Below are positions 36,015-46,202 of a stretch of DNA of 64,000 bases, in pieces. The stretch is taken from positions 123,304 to 187,303 of the forward strand of contig NZ_JAHMIN010000001.1 of NCBI RefSeq assembly GCF_018986435.1. Direction: 5' to 3'. Origin of the DNA: Hahella sp. HN01 (GTDB taxonomy: Bacteria > Pseudomonadota > Gammaproteobacteria > Pseudomonadales > Oleiphilaceae). A program made the position numbers and the translations under genes. Below the pieces are notes generated by a model, which did no database searches, was not told the DNA's origin, and saw nothing but the letters and a program-made list of their open reading frames with translations. How positions within the stretch are numbered: the stretch's first letter is position 1; the number at the start of each line of letters is the position of its first letter.

Positions 36015-37157
36015 TCAGACGTAATAATCCACCATGCGATCCGTGGCCAGCGCCTGCTCGATTCCCGCCACGGTTGCGCCGTCTTCATCCCCCTCGCCGG
36101 CAAACAGACCGCCATCGGCGCCGCCGGATTCCTGACCGCTGCCGGTTCCCGTCTGTTGCTGCTGACTGGAGACGTCAAACTGGGATAACTGCAAGCCTTG
36201 CTCCGCCAGCAATTCCCGAAGCCGGTGCGCCGTGCCTTCCGCCATGTCGCGTACGATGGCGTGAGGGCTTTGAATCTGTACATGGGCCTGGTCTTTCTGC
36301 ACATGAATTTTCATTTCGATGGGACCGAGCTCCGGCGGATTCAAGTGCACGCTGGCGGATTGAATCTTCTGTCCCACGAACCAGACCACTTTCTGCGCCA
36401 TGCCCTCGCCCCAATCGTCTCCCTGCACCGGTTGCTGCAGTGTGGTGACATAAGGCGGCGCGGCCGCATCGACTTTGAATTCCGCTCGGATGTTGGCGGC
36501 CACTCCGTGCAAGGCATTGGGCTTGGCCGCGCTCTGCGACTCCGCCAGCTTCAGCAGCGCGGCGTCCAGCGTCTCGCCATCGGCGCCGGCTTCCTGTTCG
36601 CCGCCATTGCCGTTTGCGGCAAGCGCCTGCGTCAGTTTGATCAGTTCGCCGCCCTTTTTGTCCCCCACCTTCTCTTCATCGCCCTCTCCTCCATCAACAC
36701 CTTCAATGGCGTCGTGCACCGCCCGCGCCAGAGGCGTCAGCGCATTTTGTCCGGTAGGATCTGCGCCCTCCTCTTTATCCCCCGTCACTTCAATCAGGGT
36801 CATCGGATCGCTGGATTCTTCATAGTCTTCCACTAAAATTTTCTCACCTGACGGCAATTTCAGTCCGCTCAGCGGCGCAGTCTGATCTACATCCGCAGGT
36901 GCTGCTTGGGCGGCGGCAGCTACATTGTCCGACGTTTGATCGTCATCAGGCGCTTTTTTCTCATCGCCTTTTTCCGCTTTAACGTCTTTCTTATCCACTT
37001 TGTCCGTCTTGTCCGCGACTTCCCGATCCAGCACCTCAGAGAAGCGATCATCCTTATCATTCATAGCGTTAGCCTCATCCCTCTGATTGCCTGACGGCTT
37101 CGGAGTCGATTTCGGCGCGACTTTGGGTATATCAATAAATGCCACTGAGCTGTCCAT
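36015..37157 (-). CDS. fliK: Flagellar hook-length control protein FliK
   Basis: 380 residues. Long acidic, low-complexity N-terminus (about 1-240) and the conserved C-terminal Flg_hook domain (SVHLNPPELGPIEMKIHVQK, VRDMAEGTAHRLRELLAEQG). It measures hook length and signals FlhB. A sigma54-type promoter is 112 bases upstream, so it probably starts the fliKLMNOPQR-flhB transcript. Confidence 0.93.
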   Translation of the reverse strand: MDSSVAFIDIPKVAPKSTPKPSGNQRDEANAMNDKDDRFSEVLDREVADKTDKVDKKDVKAEKGDEKKAPDDDQTSDNVAAAAQAAPADVDQTAPLSGLKLPSGEKILVEDYEESSDPMTLIEVTGDKEEGADPTGQNALTPLARAVHDAIEGVDGGEGDEEKVGDKKGGELIKLTQALAANGNGGEQEAGADGETLDAALLKLAESQSAAKPNALHGVAANIRAEFKVDAAAPPYVTTLQQPVQGDDWGEGMAQKVVWFVGQKIQSASVHLNPPELGPIEMKIHVQKDQAHVQIQSPHAIVRDMAEGTAHRLRELLAEQGLQLSQFDVSSQQQQTGTGSGQESGGADGGLFAGEGDEDGATVAGIEQALATDRMVDYYV

Positions 37158-37269
37158 TTACTGTCCTCAAATCCAAGTTACAACTTACCTGCGGATGCAA
37201 CGGGTCTCACCAGCGCCACGCGGCAATCGCTGTCGCGAAAGCGGCAAAACCATTGTTTTGAGGGATAAA

Positions 37270-37285
37270 TGCACAGATCAGGCCA
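37270..37285 (-). promoter_or_regulatory. Sigma54 promoter of fliK
   Basis: Minus strand: TGGCCTGATCTGTGCA. TGGC and TGCA are separated by exactly 8 bases, giving GG at -24 and GC at -12. The fliK start is 112 bases downstream. Confidence 0.7.
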
Positions 37286-37405
37286 AGTTACGCCTGAACG
37301 GGGTCAAAGCCTTTTAGAGAAGATAGAGAGGAGGAAAAAATAAACGCGGGATATTTCAACGCAAACAACCGACTCACACCGCCGACGGGGACGATGCAGC
37401 GCCTG

Positions 37406-37753
37406 CTACACCTGTTCCCGTAATAAAGACTGCACGACCTCAAATTCCCGCTCGATGGAGTCAAACACTTCCCGCGCTTTCTCCATTTGCTTGAACTTGC
37501 CGATCAACTCGCCTTGCCGACACAGTTCGGACAGCGCCGGCAAGCCCAGATTGGTGGCGCTGCCTTTGATGCTGTGACAGCCGCGACTGAATGCGTCCGG
37601 GTCATTGCCGTCCAGCGTCGCGCGAATGGCGCGCATACGTTCGATTGTATCTCCGATAAAGGTCTCCACCAATATCTGAAAGTCGTCTTCCATTACTTCC
37701 CGCAGTTCCGCCAGGGCGCCCATATCAAGGTGAGACAGATCGTTCGAACTCAT
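37406..37753 (-). CDS. hptB: Histidine phosphotransfer protein HptB
   Basis: 115 residues, one Hpt domain with His60 in GCHSIKGSATNLG. In Pseudomonas aeruginosa HptB takes phosphate from several hybrid kinases and passes it to HsbR. The ATG at 37753 lies 2 bases after the hsbR stop; a GTG at 37768 is also possible. HptB-type assignment rests on the neighbouring hsbR and hsbA homologues. Confidence 0.85.
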   Translation of the reverse strand: MSSNDLSHLDMGALAELREVMEDDFQILVETFIGDTIERMRAIRATLDGNDPDAFSRGCHSIKGSATNLGLPALSELCRQGELIGKFKQMEKAREVFDSIEREFEVVQSLLREQV

Positions 37754-37755
37754 AT

Positions 37756-39492
37756 TCAAGCTTGCCACTCATAATCCACTTCAACGATGTTGCCCTGACC
37801 GAAGTACTCCACGCGGCTGCACATGGAGAGCAGCAGGGCTGTGCCACGACCACTATAACAGGTCGGACCCGGTAATTTACCGTCGAGCTTCTGATAATCA
37901 AAGCCTTTTCCACTGTCTTCCACGCGAATCGTCAATACGCCACCGGCGACCGCGCCTTTATGACGCACGTCCACCTTCACGAAATGGCCATCCAGCTGAC
38001 GAATACGCTCCTCGCGCAGACGGTAATATTCCGCAAATCCATCCGGGCTGGCCTTGAGCTTGGAGTGCAGGCCCAGCACGCCATGCTCCAGAGCATTGGT
38101 GTAGAGTTCGCTGAGAATGGTGAACATCTCGCCGTTGCGTGTGCGTAGGCCAGGCACTTCCATGACGATCTGCAACAGCAGCGGCACCGGGTCGAACACC
38201 GCCAGGGAGTCGCTACACAGTTCATAGGCCATACGCCAGTGCTGCGGACCTTTGAGGCCGGTATTGGTGAGATAGTTGTTTTCTATCCCCAGCTCCTTCT
38301 CCGGCATCATCGTCAGCTCCACCAGCGTCAGATCGTCGCTGGGACCACCTTCCCCCATGAAATCGACCACGGAGCGGCGGATTTTTTCAAACAGGTTCGG
38401 CTCCTGCAGATTATCCTCAAAGACTTGCTGCAGACGTTTTTCGCCAAACATCTCCCCCTTCGCGTTGGTCGCTTCGACAATGCCGTCCGACCACAAATAC
38501 ACCCGATCGCCATGCTTCATTTCAAAACGATAGGTGCGCGCGTCGAAGGCTTCGCCTTTGAGAATGCCAAGGGGTAAACGGTTGGAGGCGACCTTGAGCA
38601 ACTGATCGCCCTGCACCAGGTAACAATCCGGCAAACCGCCGATCCAGATCTCGATTTCTTCCTGCTCGAAGTTCAGCTCCGCCATACAGGCGCAGCAGAA
38701 AAAGCCCACCGGCAGGATTTTACGCAGCTTCTGATTCACTTCCCGGAGGATATCTCCCAGCGCGTAGCCTTTGCTGGTCATGCCATAGAAGATCTCCGCC
38801 AGCGGCATGGCGCCAATCGCCGCGGGCAAGCCATGGCCGGTGAAATCTCCCAACAGCACGTGCATGCCGCCGGACGGTTTCTGACAGGCTAACAACACAT
38901 CGCCGTTAAAAACCGCCAGAGGCGAAAGCAAATGTTTGATGTTGTTGGCGCCGAGGCAACCCACATGGGCCACGTTGTCGAACACGGTTTTGGCGACCTG
39001 CTGCTCACGCATCATATGGTCGTTGTGTTCCGCGATCTGGTCCCGTTGCCGCAACAGGGTTTTATGCATGATCCGCATGCGGTTGAAAGCGTTGATCTTG
39101 GCTTGCAGGATAATGCGGTTATAGGGTTTTGACAGAAAGTCGTCGCCGCCCGCCTCAAGGCATTTGGCGAGCGATTCCGCGTCGCTGAGAGAGGTGAGAA
39201 AAATAATGGGAATCAAGTCTTCGCCAGCCAGCAACTTGATTTTCCGCGCCGCCTCAAAGCCGTCCATGCGGGGCATCAAGGCGTCCAGCAGGACAATGTC
39301 CGGCCGGAACTCGGAGAATTTCTCAATGGCGTCGACGCCATCCACCGCCGTCGCCGTATCATGTCCCTGCTTTTTGACGATATTCTGCAGGATCATGCGA
39401 TCCGACTGATTGTCGTCGGCGATGAGAATTTTTAGCGTTTTCTGGGACCCGAGAACGGACGAGGCCATTTCTGAGTCCAGGGATTGTTTCAT
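37756..39492 (-). CDS. hsbR: Response regulator with PP2C phosphatase and anti-sigma-type kinase domains (HsbR)
   Basis: 578 residues in three parts: receiver (20-140, ILIADDNQSDRM, Asp70 in IVLLDALMPRMDG, FLSKPYNR), SpoIIE-like PP2C phosphatase (about 190-400, LLGDFTGHGLPAAIGAMPLA, YLWSDGIVEATN, GPSDDLTL) and a HATPase of the anti-sigma kinase type (about 440-578, LYTNALEHG, RVEDSGKGFD, GRGTALLLSMC). This is the architecture of P. aeruginosa HsbR, which controls the HsbA antagonist by phosphorylation. An upstream ATG at 39513 adds 7 residues. It follows hsbA by 66 bases, with a small GC hairpin (39537-39557) between. Confidence 0.9.
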   Translation of the reverse strand: MKQSLDSEMASSVLGSQKTLKILIADDNQSDRMILQNIVKKQGHDTATAVDGVDAIEKFSEFRPDIVLLDALMPRMDGFEAARKIKLLAGEDLIPIIFLTSLSDAESLAKCLEAGGDDFLSKPYNRIILQAKINAFNRMRIMHKTLLRQRDQIAEHNDHMMREQQVAKTVFDNVAHVGCLGANNIKHLLSPLAVFNGDVLLACQKPSGGMHVLLGDFTGHGLPAAIGAMPLAEIFYGMTSKGYALGDILREVNQKLRKILPVGFFCCACMAELNFEQEEIEIWIGGLPDCYLVQGDQLLKVASNRLPLGILKGEAFDARTYRFEMKHGDRVYLWSDGIVEATNAKGEMFGEKRLQQVFEDNLQEPNLFEKIRRSVVDFMGEGGPSDDLTLVELTMMPEKELGIENNYLTNTGLKGPQHWRMAYELCSDSLAVFDPVPLLLQIVMEVPGLRTRNGEMFTILSELYTNALEHGVLGLHSKLKASPDGFAEYYRLREERIRQLDGHFVKVDVRHKGAVAGGVLTIRVEDSGKGFDYQKLDGKLPGPTCYSGRGTALLLSMCSRVEYFGQGNIVEVDYEWQA

Positions 39493-39558
39493 AGCAATAC
39501 CCGAAAGGCGCATAAATGGCGGAAAGTCCGTTTCAGGCGCCCAAAAACTGCGGGCGCT

Positions 39559-39864
39559 TTATTGAATAACAAACAATTGTTCAAAATTGGAAATCGTCAA
39601 TATCTTCCTGACATCATTGTTGCAGTTCGTGATGCAGATTTTAGCGTTGTCGCCGCCTGCATAGTCCCGCAATAACAACAGCATCCCCAAGGCGGAGCTA
39701 TCCAGATACGTCGTCTCCGTCATATCGATCTTGTACTGCTCGAACGGTCCCTCAGGGTTTTCGTACGCATCCCTGAATTCCTGGTGGGAACTGAAATCAA
39801 ATCGCCCTTTAATGCGAATAGTCAGTTCGGCATTATCGTCAGAGCGGCTTGTCGTTATAGACAT
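39559..39864 (-). CDS. hsbA: STAS-domain anti-sigma factor antagonist HsbA
   Basis: 101 residues, one STAS domain: IKGRFDFSSHQEFRDA, then TTYLDSSALGMLLLLRDYAG with the phosphorylatable Ser56. In Pseudomonas unphosphorylated HsbA binds the anti-sigma factor FlgM and phosphorylated HsbA promotes biofilm through a diguanylate cyclase; here that role is inferred from homology. AGGAGG precedes ATG 39864. Confidence 0.88.
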   Translation of the reverse strand: MSITTSRSDDNAELTIRIKGRFDFSSHQEFRDAYENPEGPFEQYKIDMTETTYLDSSALGMLLLLRDYAGGDNAKICITNCNNDVRKILTISNFEQLFVIQ

Positions 39865-40140
39865 ATTGCCTCCTTCTGTTGGCGCTCCCCTAATCAAACC
39901 ATCAGGATCGGTTAGATCCATTCTGTGTTCTTTTTATTTGAAATTCAGGATATTACGAATAGTACGCAGTGAATTTCAATACTCATATTCTTACTAATTC
40001 ATCAATAGCTGATTTTTACTAAATTTCCAGTTTTCATTCACTTGGCCGCTCTTTGTCCGCAGCCAAAAACTGACTTTCAGGCACATTTTCCGCCTGTTTC
40101 AGCTAACTCGCTAAAACCAAAAAACTTTTTCTACCGTATC

Positions 40141-40593
40141 TTAATGTCTGTTGTGATAGGCGCGTCGACCGACAGCATCGTCCAGGTTGCGCTGTTGCTT
40201 CTTGTCCTCGTAATAGGCTTCCTCTTTTTTGCAGCGATCAATAAAGTCCTGCATGTTATTTTTTTTCTGATACGCCGCCCGCCACACATCCGTTTGTTGC
40301 GACAACTGCTGTTTCAACAGCAATAACTGCTGTTGCTGCTGCTCGATAGCCGAGCCCAGCCTGCTGATGAAGACATGATAGGTTTGGATATGACGCACTG
40401 AACGTACGCCGTTTTGAGTACCCCTTAATTCATCCTGATAATCACGCTGATAGGCGACCAGTTGCTCCAGCTTGCCTTCCGCCTGCTCCACTCTGCGTCG
40501 GATCTCGCCCATTTTCTTGCGCTCGTTTTCCTCGTCCCGCTCCGCCAGATCAAGCACCAGCGACAACCTTTGCGACTTCTTTTTCTCCGCCAC
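40141..40593 (-). CDS. fliJ: Flagellar export chaperone FliJ
   Basis: 150 residues of coiled coil (LSLVLDLAERDEENERKKMG, QQQQLLLLKQQLSQQTDVW) with a basic start and tail. Links the FliI ATPase to FlhA. 31 bases after fliI. The 276-base gap to hsbA may hold the hsbA promoter. Confidence 0.9.
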   Translation of the reverse strand: MAEKKKSQRLSLVLDLAERDEENERKKMGEIRRRVEQAEGKLEQLVAYQRDYQDELRGTQNGVRSVRHIQTYHVFISRLGSAIEQQQQQLLLLKQQLSQQTDVWRAAYQKKNNMQDFIDRCKKEEAYYEDKKQQRNLDDAVGRRAYHNRH

Positions 40594-40624
40594 GTTAAAG
40601 CACCTGAACTAAAGTGGAGTAACC

Positions 40625-41989
40625 CTATGGTTTCGCCGGGGCTCTGGGCGCGGCGCCTTGCGCCGGAGCCGGGGTGAACAATTGATTCAACCCTTGTGCG
40701 CTATCATTCAGCGTAGCGCGTTCCCGCAGACTTTGCTGTAAAAATTTGCGCATGTGGGGAAATCTTTCGATCGCATAATCGGTTTCTTTATCGGAGCCGG
40801 GCACGTAGGCGCCGACGCTGATCAGGTCCCGCGTCTGCTGGTAGCGGGCGTATAACTGTTTGAAGCGCTGCGCCCTTTGCAAGTAGTCCGGCGTCGTCAC
40901 CTGAGGCATGACCCGGCTGATGGAAGCCTCGATATCAATGGCGGGATAATGCCCCTCCTCCGCCAGACGTCGGTTCAGTACGATATGGCCGTCCAGAATC
41001 GCACGCGCGGCGTCGGCGATGGGGTCCTGTTGGTCATCGCCTTCCGTCAGCACCGTGTAGAACGCGGTGATGGAACCGCCGCCAGGTTTGCCGTTGCCCG
41101 CCCGCTCCACCAGTTGCGGCAGTTTGGCGAACACGGAAGGGGGATAGCCTTTGGTGGCGGGAGGCTCGCCCACCGCCAGGGCGATTTCCCGCTGCGCCTG
41201 GGCGTAACGCGTCAGGCTGTCCATCAGCAACAGCACGTTCTTGCCCAAGTCGCGGAAATACTCGGCGATGCGCGTAGTCAGGACCGCTGCGCGCAAACGC
41301 ATCAACGGCGAATCGTCGGCGGGAGACGCCACGACCACCGCGCGACGCAAGCCTTCTTCGCCAAGAATATCTTCAATGAATTCTTTCACCTCACGGCCAC
41401 GCTCTCCCACCAGCCCCACCACAATGATGTCCGCCGTTGTGAAGCGGGTCATCATGCCGAGCAGCATACTCTTGCCCACGCCGCTGCCTGCGAACAATCC
41501 CAGGCGCTGACCAATGCCGACGGTTAGCAGTGAGTTGATGGCGCGAATGCCGACATCGAGTTTTTCCCGGATCGGCGCACGGTGCAAAGGGTTGATCGGC
41601 GCACCGAACAATTCAACGTGATGCTCCGCCTGCAAAGGACCGCGACCATCCAGTGGCTCGCCGGCGCCATCCAGCACGCGTCCCAACAGGCAGGCGCCCA
41701 CGCCAATACGCCCCACTCCGGACATCGGCTTCACTTTGGCGCCGGGTTGTAGGCCTTCCACCGCCGCCAGCGGCATCAGGTAGACCCGTTCATCGGAGAA
41801 GCCAACGACTTCCGCCTCGACCATGCGACCGCCGCGCACTTCGATCAGGCAGCGTTCTCCCAAAGTCATCGGACAGCCGACCGCCTCCAGGGTGAGCCCC
41901 ACCACGCGGGTCAGGCGACCATTCAGCTCAGGACGCGCCTGAGCCGGCACGAAACGCTCGTAGTTGCGTAGCCGCTCAACCAGACTCAT
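40625..41989 (-). CDS. fliI: Flagellum-specific ATPase FliI
   Basis: 454 residues related to F1-beta: Walker [16 protein letters not shown], Walker [21 protein letters not shown], and a C-terminal helical domain. Energises unfolding and delivery of export substrates. The start overlaps fliH by 14 bases. Confidence 0.97.
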   Translation of the reverse strand: MSLVERLRNYERFVPAQARPELNGRLTRVVGLTLEAVGCPMTLGERCLIEVRGGRMVEAEVVGFSDERVYLMPLAAVEGLQPGAKVKPMSGVGRIGVGACLLGRVLDGAGEPLDGRGPLQAEHHVELFGAPINPLHRAPIREKLDVGIRAINSLLTVGIGQRLGLFAGSGVGKSMLLGMMTRFTTADIIVVGLVGERGREVKEFIEDILGEEGLRRAVVVASPADDSPLMRLRAAVLTTRIAEYFRDLGKNVLLLMDSLTRYAQAQREIALAVGEPPATKGYPPSVFAKLPQLVERAGNGKPGGGSITAFYTVLTEGDDQQDPIADAARAILDGHIVLNRRLAEEGHYPAIDIEASISRVMPQVTTPDYLQRAQRFKQLYARYQQTRDLISVGAYVPGSDKETDYAIERFPHMRKFLQQSLRERATLNDSAQGLNQLFTPAPAQGAAPRAPAKP

Positions 41990-42896
41990 CGTCGCCCTCC
42001 GGCGTTTCCTGGGCCTCTGACGGCGCTTGATGCAGCTTGTCGGCCTCTATCTCCTCGGTCTTAGACGGTTCAGTATGCGCTTCGGGGACTGGCGGCGGCG
42101 CTTCCGCGTTTTTCTCCAGCAAGTCCCGGTGCAAGTCGCTCATCTCTCCCATCTGATCGGTGAAGTCTTTGGTTTCCTGCAAAGAAGCATCGTCGCTATG
42201 ACGGGACAGCATTTGCTGCACTGTGGTCTGGAATCGTTTTTCAACGGTGAAGTCCAGCAACGTATGACGGGTCTCCACACGGCACCCGCCTTCCATCAAA
42301 GCGGGGTCCGCCTGATAACGGGTTCCTCTTTCCGGCGGCAAGTGTTCTTTGGCGAACGCCAGGTCCTGCGGATGCAGGTAGATGGTGACCAGCTCTTCTG
42401 TGTTGGGCAGCGCCGCCAGGGCCTCCTGCAGCACGCGCAGAATTTGCGAGCGGTCCACTTTCAATTCACGGAACACCACCGCCCGGGAGATCGCCAGCAC
42501 CAGATTGAGCAGCGCCTCTTCCACCTCGTCCTGATGTTTGCGAATCGGCGCTTCCAGTTCCGTCGCCAGCTCTTCGAAGTGGCTCAAGGCTTGGTCGATG
42601 GCGGCGCTCTTGGACTTCACCGCCTCGCTTTCGCCAGTCTTGCGACCCTGCTCCAGGCCTTGTTGCTCGCCTTTGCGTTTACCTTCGGCATGGCCTTGTT
42701 CAAAGCCTTTCTGAAAGCCTTCTTCTTTGCCTTGTTCAAGTCCTTCCTGATAAGCGCTCTGACGAATGTTCTCCAGTTCCGCCGCCGTAGGCGGTTTGAT
42801 CTTGGGCGTTTCCTGCTGTTCCCCCATAACCGGTAATTCCCAACGCTCGTAGGCCGTCAGTTTTTCCTTGGGGATGGTTTCGGGTTGGTCTTTCAT
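41976..42896 (-). CDS. fliH: Flagellar assembly protein FliH
   Basis: 306 residues, longer than E. coli FliH (235). The middle has Gly-x-x-x-Gly helix repeats ([20 protein letters not shown]), then a FliH/HrpE domain (about 115-230). An extra acidic, Pro/Glu-rich tail of about 70 residues follows. Regulates FliI and ties it to the C-ring. Confidence 0.93.
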   Translation of the reverse strand: MKDQPETIPKEKLTAYERWELPVMGEQQETPKIKPPTAAELENIRQSAYQEGLEQGKEEGFQKGFEQGHAEGKRKGEQQGLEQGRKTGESEAVKSKSAAIDQALSHFEELATELEAPIRKHQDEVEEALLNLVLAISRAVVFRELKVDRSQILRVLQEALAALPNTEELVTIYLHPQDLAFAKEHLPPERGTRYQADPALMEGGCRVETRHTLLDFTVEKRFQTTVQQMLSRHSDDASLQETKDFTDQMGEMSDLHRDLLEKNAEAPPPVPEAHTEPSKTEEIEADKLHQAPSEAQETPEGDDESG

Positions 42897-42936
42897 CGGC
42901 TGGCTCTGTTAGTGTGGCGTTGCACAGGCGACGGGC

Positions 42937-43962
42937 TTACAACATTTCTTCGCCGCCGCCGCCCAGCATGATTTCGCCGGCTTCGGCCATGCGCCGCGCG
43001 ATAGTGAGAATTTCTTTCTGCGCCGCTTCCACCTCGCTGATGCGAACGGGGCCACGCGCCTCCAGATCGTCGCGCAGCAGCTCCGCCGCCCGTTTCGACA
43101 TATTGCGGAAGATCTTTTCCTGCAAATCCTCTTCCGCGCCTTTCAACGCCAGAATCAGGTTATCGGACGACACTTCCCGCAACAGGGATTGAATGCCGCG
43201 ATCGTCCACATCCTTGAGGTTGTCGAACACGAACATGAGGTCTTCGATCTGACTGCCCAGGTCAGCGTCCACATCCTTGATGGATTCCATCAACGGAGCC
43301 TCCAGGCTGGAGTCCATAAAGTTCATGATATCCGCAGCGCGTTTGACGCCGCCGATCTTACTGGTCTGCGCGGACGAGCCTCCGGAGAACTGTTTCTCCA
43401 GAATATTGTTAAGCTCCTGCAGCGCCTGGGGTTGAATCGTTTCCAGAGCCGCCACCCGCATGATGATGTCCAGACGCACTTTTTCATCGAAGTTGGACAG
43501 CACTTCCGCAGACTGGTCTGGATCAAGATAGGAAATCACAATGGCCTGAATCTGAGGGTGCTCGTAACGGATAATGTCAGCCACCGCGCGGGCCTCCATC
43601 CACTTCAACGTATCCAGACCAGTGGTGTTGCCGCCTAGAAGGATCCGGTCGATCAGGCTGGCGGCTTTGTCCTCACCCAAGGCCTGGGTGAGCATAGTGC
43701 GAATGTAGTCGTCGGCGCCAATGCCCAGACCGGTCTGACCGCCGACGGCTTCAAGAAATTCAGTAGTGACGTGCTCAACCACGTCCTGAGTTACGTTCTG
43801 CAATTGCGCCATTTGCGCGCCCACACGCTGCACTTCCTTGGGCCCCATGTGTTTTAGAATCTGAGCGGCGTCCGCTTCGCCGAGAGACATGAGCAAAATC
43901 GCCGCCGATTCCACGCGGGAGACTTTGCGTACCGGTTTTTTCTCACCTTTCTCGTCACTCAT
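42937..43962 (-). CDS. fliG: Flagellar motor switch protein FliG
   Basis: 341 residues of armadillo-like helical repeats: AAILLMSLGEADAAQILKHM at the start, and a C-terminal torque region with alternating charges (KRAAELLRDDLEARGPVRIS). Contacts FliF and the stators. Overlaps fliF by 8 bases. Confidence 0.97.
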   Translation of the reverse strand: MSDEKGEKKPVRKVSRVESAAILLMSLGEADAAQILKHMGPKEVQRVGAQMAQLQNVTQDVVEHVTTEFLEAVGGQTGLGIGADDYIRTMLTQALGEDKAASLIDRILLGGNTTGLDTLKWMEARAVADIIRYEHPQIQAIVISYLDPDQSAEVLSNFDEKVRLDIIMRVAALETIQPQALQELNNILEKQFSGGSSAQTSKIGGVKRAADIMNFMDSSLEAPLMESIKDVDADLGSQIEDLMFVFDNLKDVDDRGIQSLLREVSSDNLILALKGAEEDLQEKIFRNMSKRAAELLRDDLEARGPVRISEVEAAQKEILTIARRMAEAGEIMLGGGGEEML

Positions 43963-45673
43963 CAGCCATTACCCATTGGCGAACAACCTGGGCCACTCGA
44001 CCCGGATCTTCAGCAATCAGTCCTTTGAGCGCGTTAATCTTTTTCTCATATCCCTCAGAGGAGCCGGGCAGTAAAAAATCGCCCGCTGCGTTTAAGCCTA
44101 CACTTTCTCCCTCACCTACGCCAGAGCCCAGACTTTCCAGCTCAGCCAACCCATCTTCATCGCCGGCCAGCGCCAGATTCTTGGCGTCAGAGCCGCCACT
44201 GGAGAGGTTCTTGAAGGTTGGGCGAATGACTCCGAACACCAGGATCAAGACGATCAGGAAGGCCACGCCCCATTTGATCAGTTCACGTATCCAGGGCTGC
44301 TCCCACAGCGGCGTTTCATAGTCGCCAATCTCGACTTCCTCCGCCATGAAAGGCGTATTGATGACATTGACGCTATCGCCACGAGCAGCGGAGTAACCCA
44401 CCGCATCCCGCACCAGGACAGTCAGCCGCTGCAGCTCCGCTTCAGGCCAGGCCTCAGTAGTAACCTTTCCGTCTGTACCTACCCGACGCAGGTCATCCAC
44501 AACCACCGCCACGGTAAGACGCTGGACTTTACCCTGATGTTGTTTAGTGTAGCTGACGGTGCGATCCACTTCGTAGTTACGCACAGTCTGTTTGCGGATA
44601 TCCGTGGCCTGACTATTGGCGGTTGCATTCGCGGCGGCGCCAGCGACGCCCGCCTGCTCCGGCACGCTGGCCACGCCTGGAGGCTGATTGGACAGAGCGC
44701 CGGGAACTCCCTGATTGCTGCCGGCGATACGCTGCTCGCCAATCTCCTGCTCGCTGCGCACAGCCTGAGGGTCAGGATTGAAGGTTTCCTGCGCCTGCTC
44801 CACGGCAGTAAAGTCCACGTCTGCGGACACTTCCGCGCGGAACCGCCCTGGCCCCAATATCGGCTCCAGAATGCTGTTCACCCGACCGGTCAGCACTTCT
44901 TCCATACGGCGCGCATACTGGAATTCACGGGAGGTTCTCAAGTCGTCTTCGGTCAAATTGTTTTGCGACAACAGGTTGCCCCGCTGGTCCACCACAGTAA
45001 CGTCGCGTTGGTCCATCTCCGGCACGCTGCCGGCAACCAGATTAACGATGGCCTCCACCTGATCCTGATGCAGGCTGCGTGACCCGGTCAGCTCCACCAG
45101 AACGGAGGCGGACGGTTTGCGCTTGTCGCGCACAAACACGCTTTGCTTGGGAATCGCCAAGTGGACCCGCGCGCTTTTCACATTGCGCAGACTGGAGATA
45201 GTGCGTGATAACTCGCCTTCCAGACCGCGACGATAGCGGGTGGACTCCATGAACTGACTGGTGCCGAGTCCCTGATCTTTGTCGAGCAGCTCGTAACCCA
45301 TGGTTCTGTCCTGGGTCACGCCTGCGGCGGCCAGACGCATTCTGGCGACGCTCACATCTTCCGCCGCCACCAACAGGGCGCCGGACTTGGGTTCTACTTT
45401 GAAGTGAATATTGCTCTGATTGAGAATGTCCGAGACTTCCGAGCTGTCGTACACGCTCATGTCCGGATACAGCGGCTGATAGGCGGGTTCATTCGCCCAC
45501 AGGATGATGGCCGCTCCCATCGCGATACTGGCGGCGACCCCCACCATCAACACCAATTGACGCAGCAGGGATAAACGATTGAACCCCAGCATCATATCGC
45601 TGCGGTTTTCCACCAGATCCACGTCGTTATTCTGTCCGCCCTGGGCGTCGACCTGTGCGGGAACGCTAGCCAT
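43955..45673 (-). CDS. fliF: Flagellar MS-ring protein FliF
   Basis: 572 residues: first membrane helix (LVLMVGVAASIAMGAAIILW), YscJ/FliF ring-building motifs (DQGLGTSQFMESTRYRRGLE), a second membrane helix (LIKWGVAFLIVLILVFGVIR) and a FliG-binding C-terminus. The platform on which the basal body is built. Confidence 0.97.
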   Translation of the reverse strand: MASVPAQVDAQGGQNNDVDLVENRSDMMLGFNRLSLLRQLVLMVGVAASIAMGAAIILWANEPAYQPLYPDMSVYDSSEVSDILNQSNIHFKVEPKSGALLVAAEDVSVARMRLAAAGVTQDRTMGYELLDKDQGLGTSQFMESTRYRRGLEGELSRTISSLRNVKSARVHLAIPKQSVFVRDKRKPSASVLVELTGSRSLHQDQVEAIVNLVAGSVPEMDQRDVTVVDQRGNLLSQNNLTEDDLRTSREFQYARRMEEVLTGRVNSILEPILGPGRFRAEVSADVDFTAVEQAQETFNPDPQAVRSEQEIGEQRIAGSNQGVPGALSNQPPGVASVPEQAGVAGAAANATANSQATDIRKQTVRNYEVDRTVSYTKQHQGKVQRLTVAVVVDDLRRVGTDGKVTTEAWPEAELQRLTVLVRDAVGYSAARGDSVNVINTPFMAEEVEIGDYETPLWEQPWIRELIKWGVAFLIVLILVFGVIRPTFKNLSSGGSDAKNLALAGDEDGLAELESLGSGVGEGESVGLNAAGDFLLPGSSEGYEKKINALKGLIAEDPGRVAQVVRQWVMADE

Positions 45674-45721
45674 TGTCCACCTCGATGCTTGTTTACTGCT
45701 TTATTAGAATGACTGAGCCGA

Positions 45722-46078
45722 TCAGATAGGCATTTTCATGATGTCTTCGTAGGCCTGGACCACCTTGTTGCGCACCTGGGTCAGCGCCTGAAAGGCCACC
45801 GACGATTTCTGCGAGGCGATCATCACCTTGGTCAGATCCGCTTGCGGGTCGCCCTGCTCATAGGCGGTTCTGAGGTCTGACGAGGTTTTCTGCAGGTCGT
45901 TGACGTTGTCCACCGCCTGCTTGAGCATCTGGCTGAACTCGGGAACTTCTTCAGGCTTGCGGGTGGGCTTCAACTGCTCAGCGGACAGTTCCTGCTCGAC
46001 GCGCGCTGACTGCCGCATCTGCGCGCGCAGGTTACGGATATCCGCCAGCACATTGTTGATATCGACCCGATTTGTCAT
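45722..46078 (-). CDS. fliE: Flagellar hook-basal body protein FliE
   Basis: 118 residues with the FliE pattern [20 protein letters not shown] and [20 protein letters not shown] at the C-terminus. Joins the MS-ring and rod. ATG 46078 follows GGAGG; a sigma54-type promoter is 76 bases upstream, making fliE the head of fliEFGHIJ. Confidence 0.95.
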   Translation of the reverse strand: MTNRVDINNVLADIRNLRAQMRQSARVEQELSAEQLKPTRKPEEVPEFSQMLKQAVDNVNDLQKTSSDLRTAYEQGDPQADLTKVMIASQKSSVAFQALTQVRNKVVQAYEDIMKMPI

Positions 46079-46154
46079 AACCGCCTCCACATTCCCAAGC
46101 TATCGAAACGCCTTGTCAAAATGTCGTCGAAAGCCGTTTCGTTTAAACTAGTTC

Positions 46155-46170
46155 TGCAGAAAACATACCA
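46155..46170 (-). promoter_or_regulatory. Sigma54 promoter of the fliEFGHIJ operon
   Basis: Minus strand: TGGTATGTTTTCTGCA. GG and GC are 10 bases apart and the -12 element CTGCA is near consensus. 76 bases before fliE. Confidence 0.75.
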
Positions 46171-46202
46171 GTTTCAGCGCTTTCGCCATGCTGACCACGA
46201 CG

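Noticed and set aside
36198..36836. 212-codon plus-strand frame inside fliK
   Set aside because: Antisense to the low-complexity part of fliK; no family features.
42027..42836. 269-codon plus-strand frame inside fliH
   Set aside because: Antisense to fliH, whose Gly/Glu/Gln repeats keep the opposite frame open.
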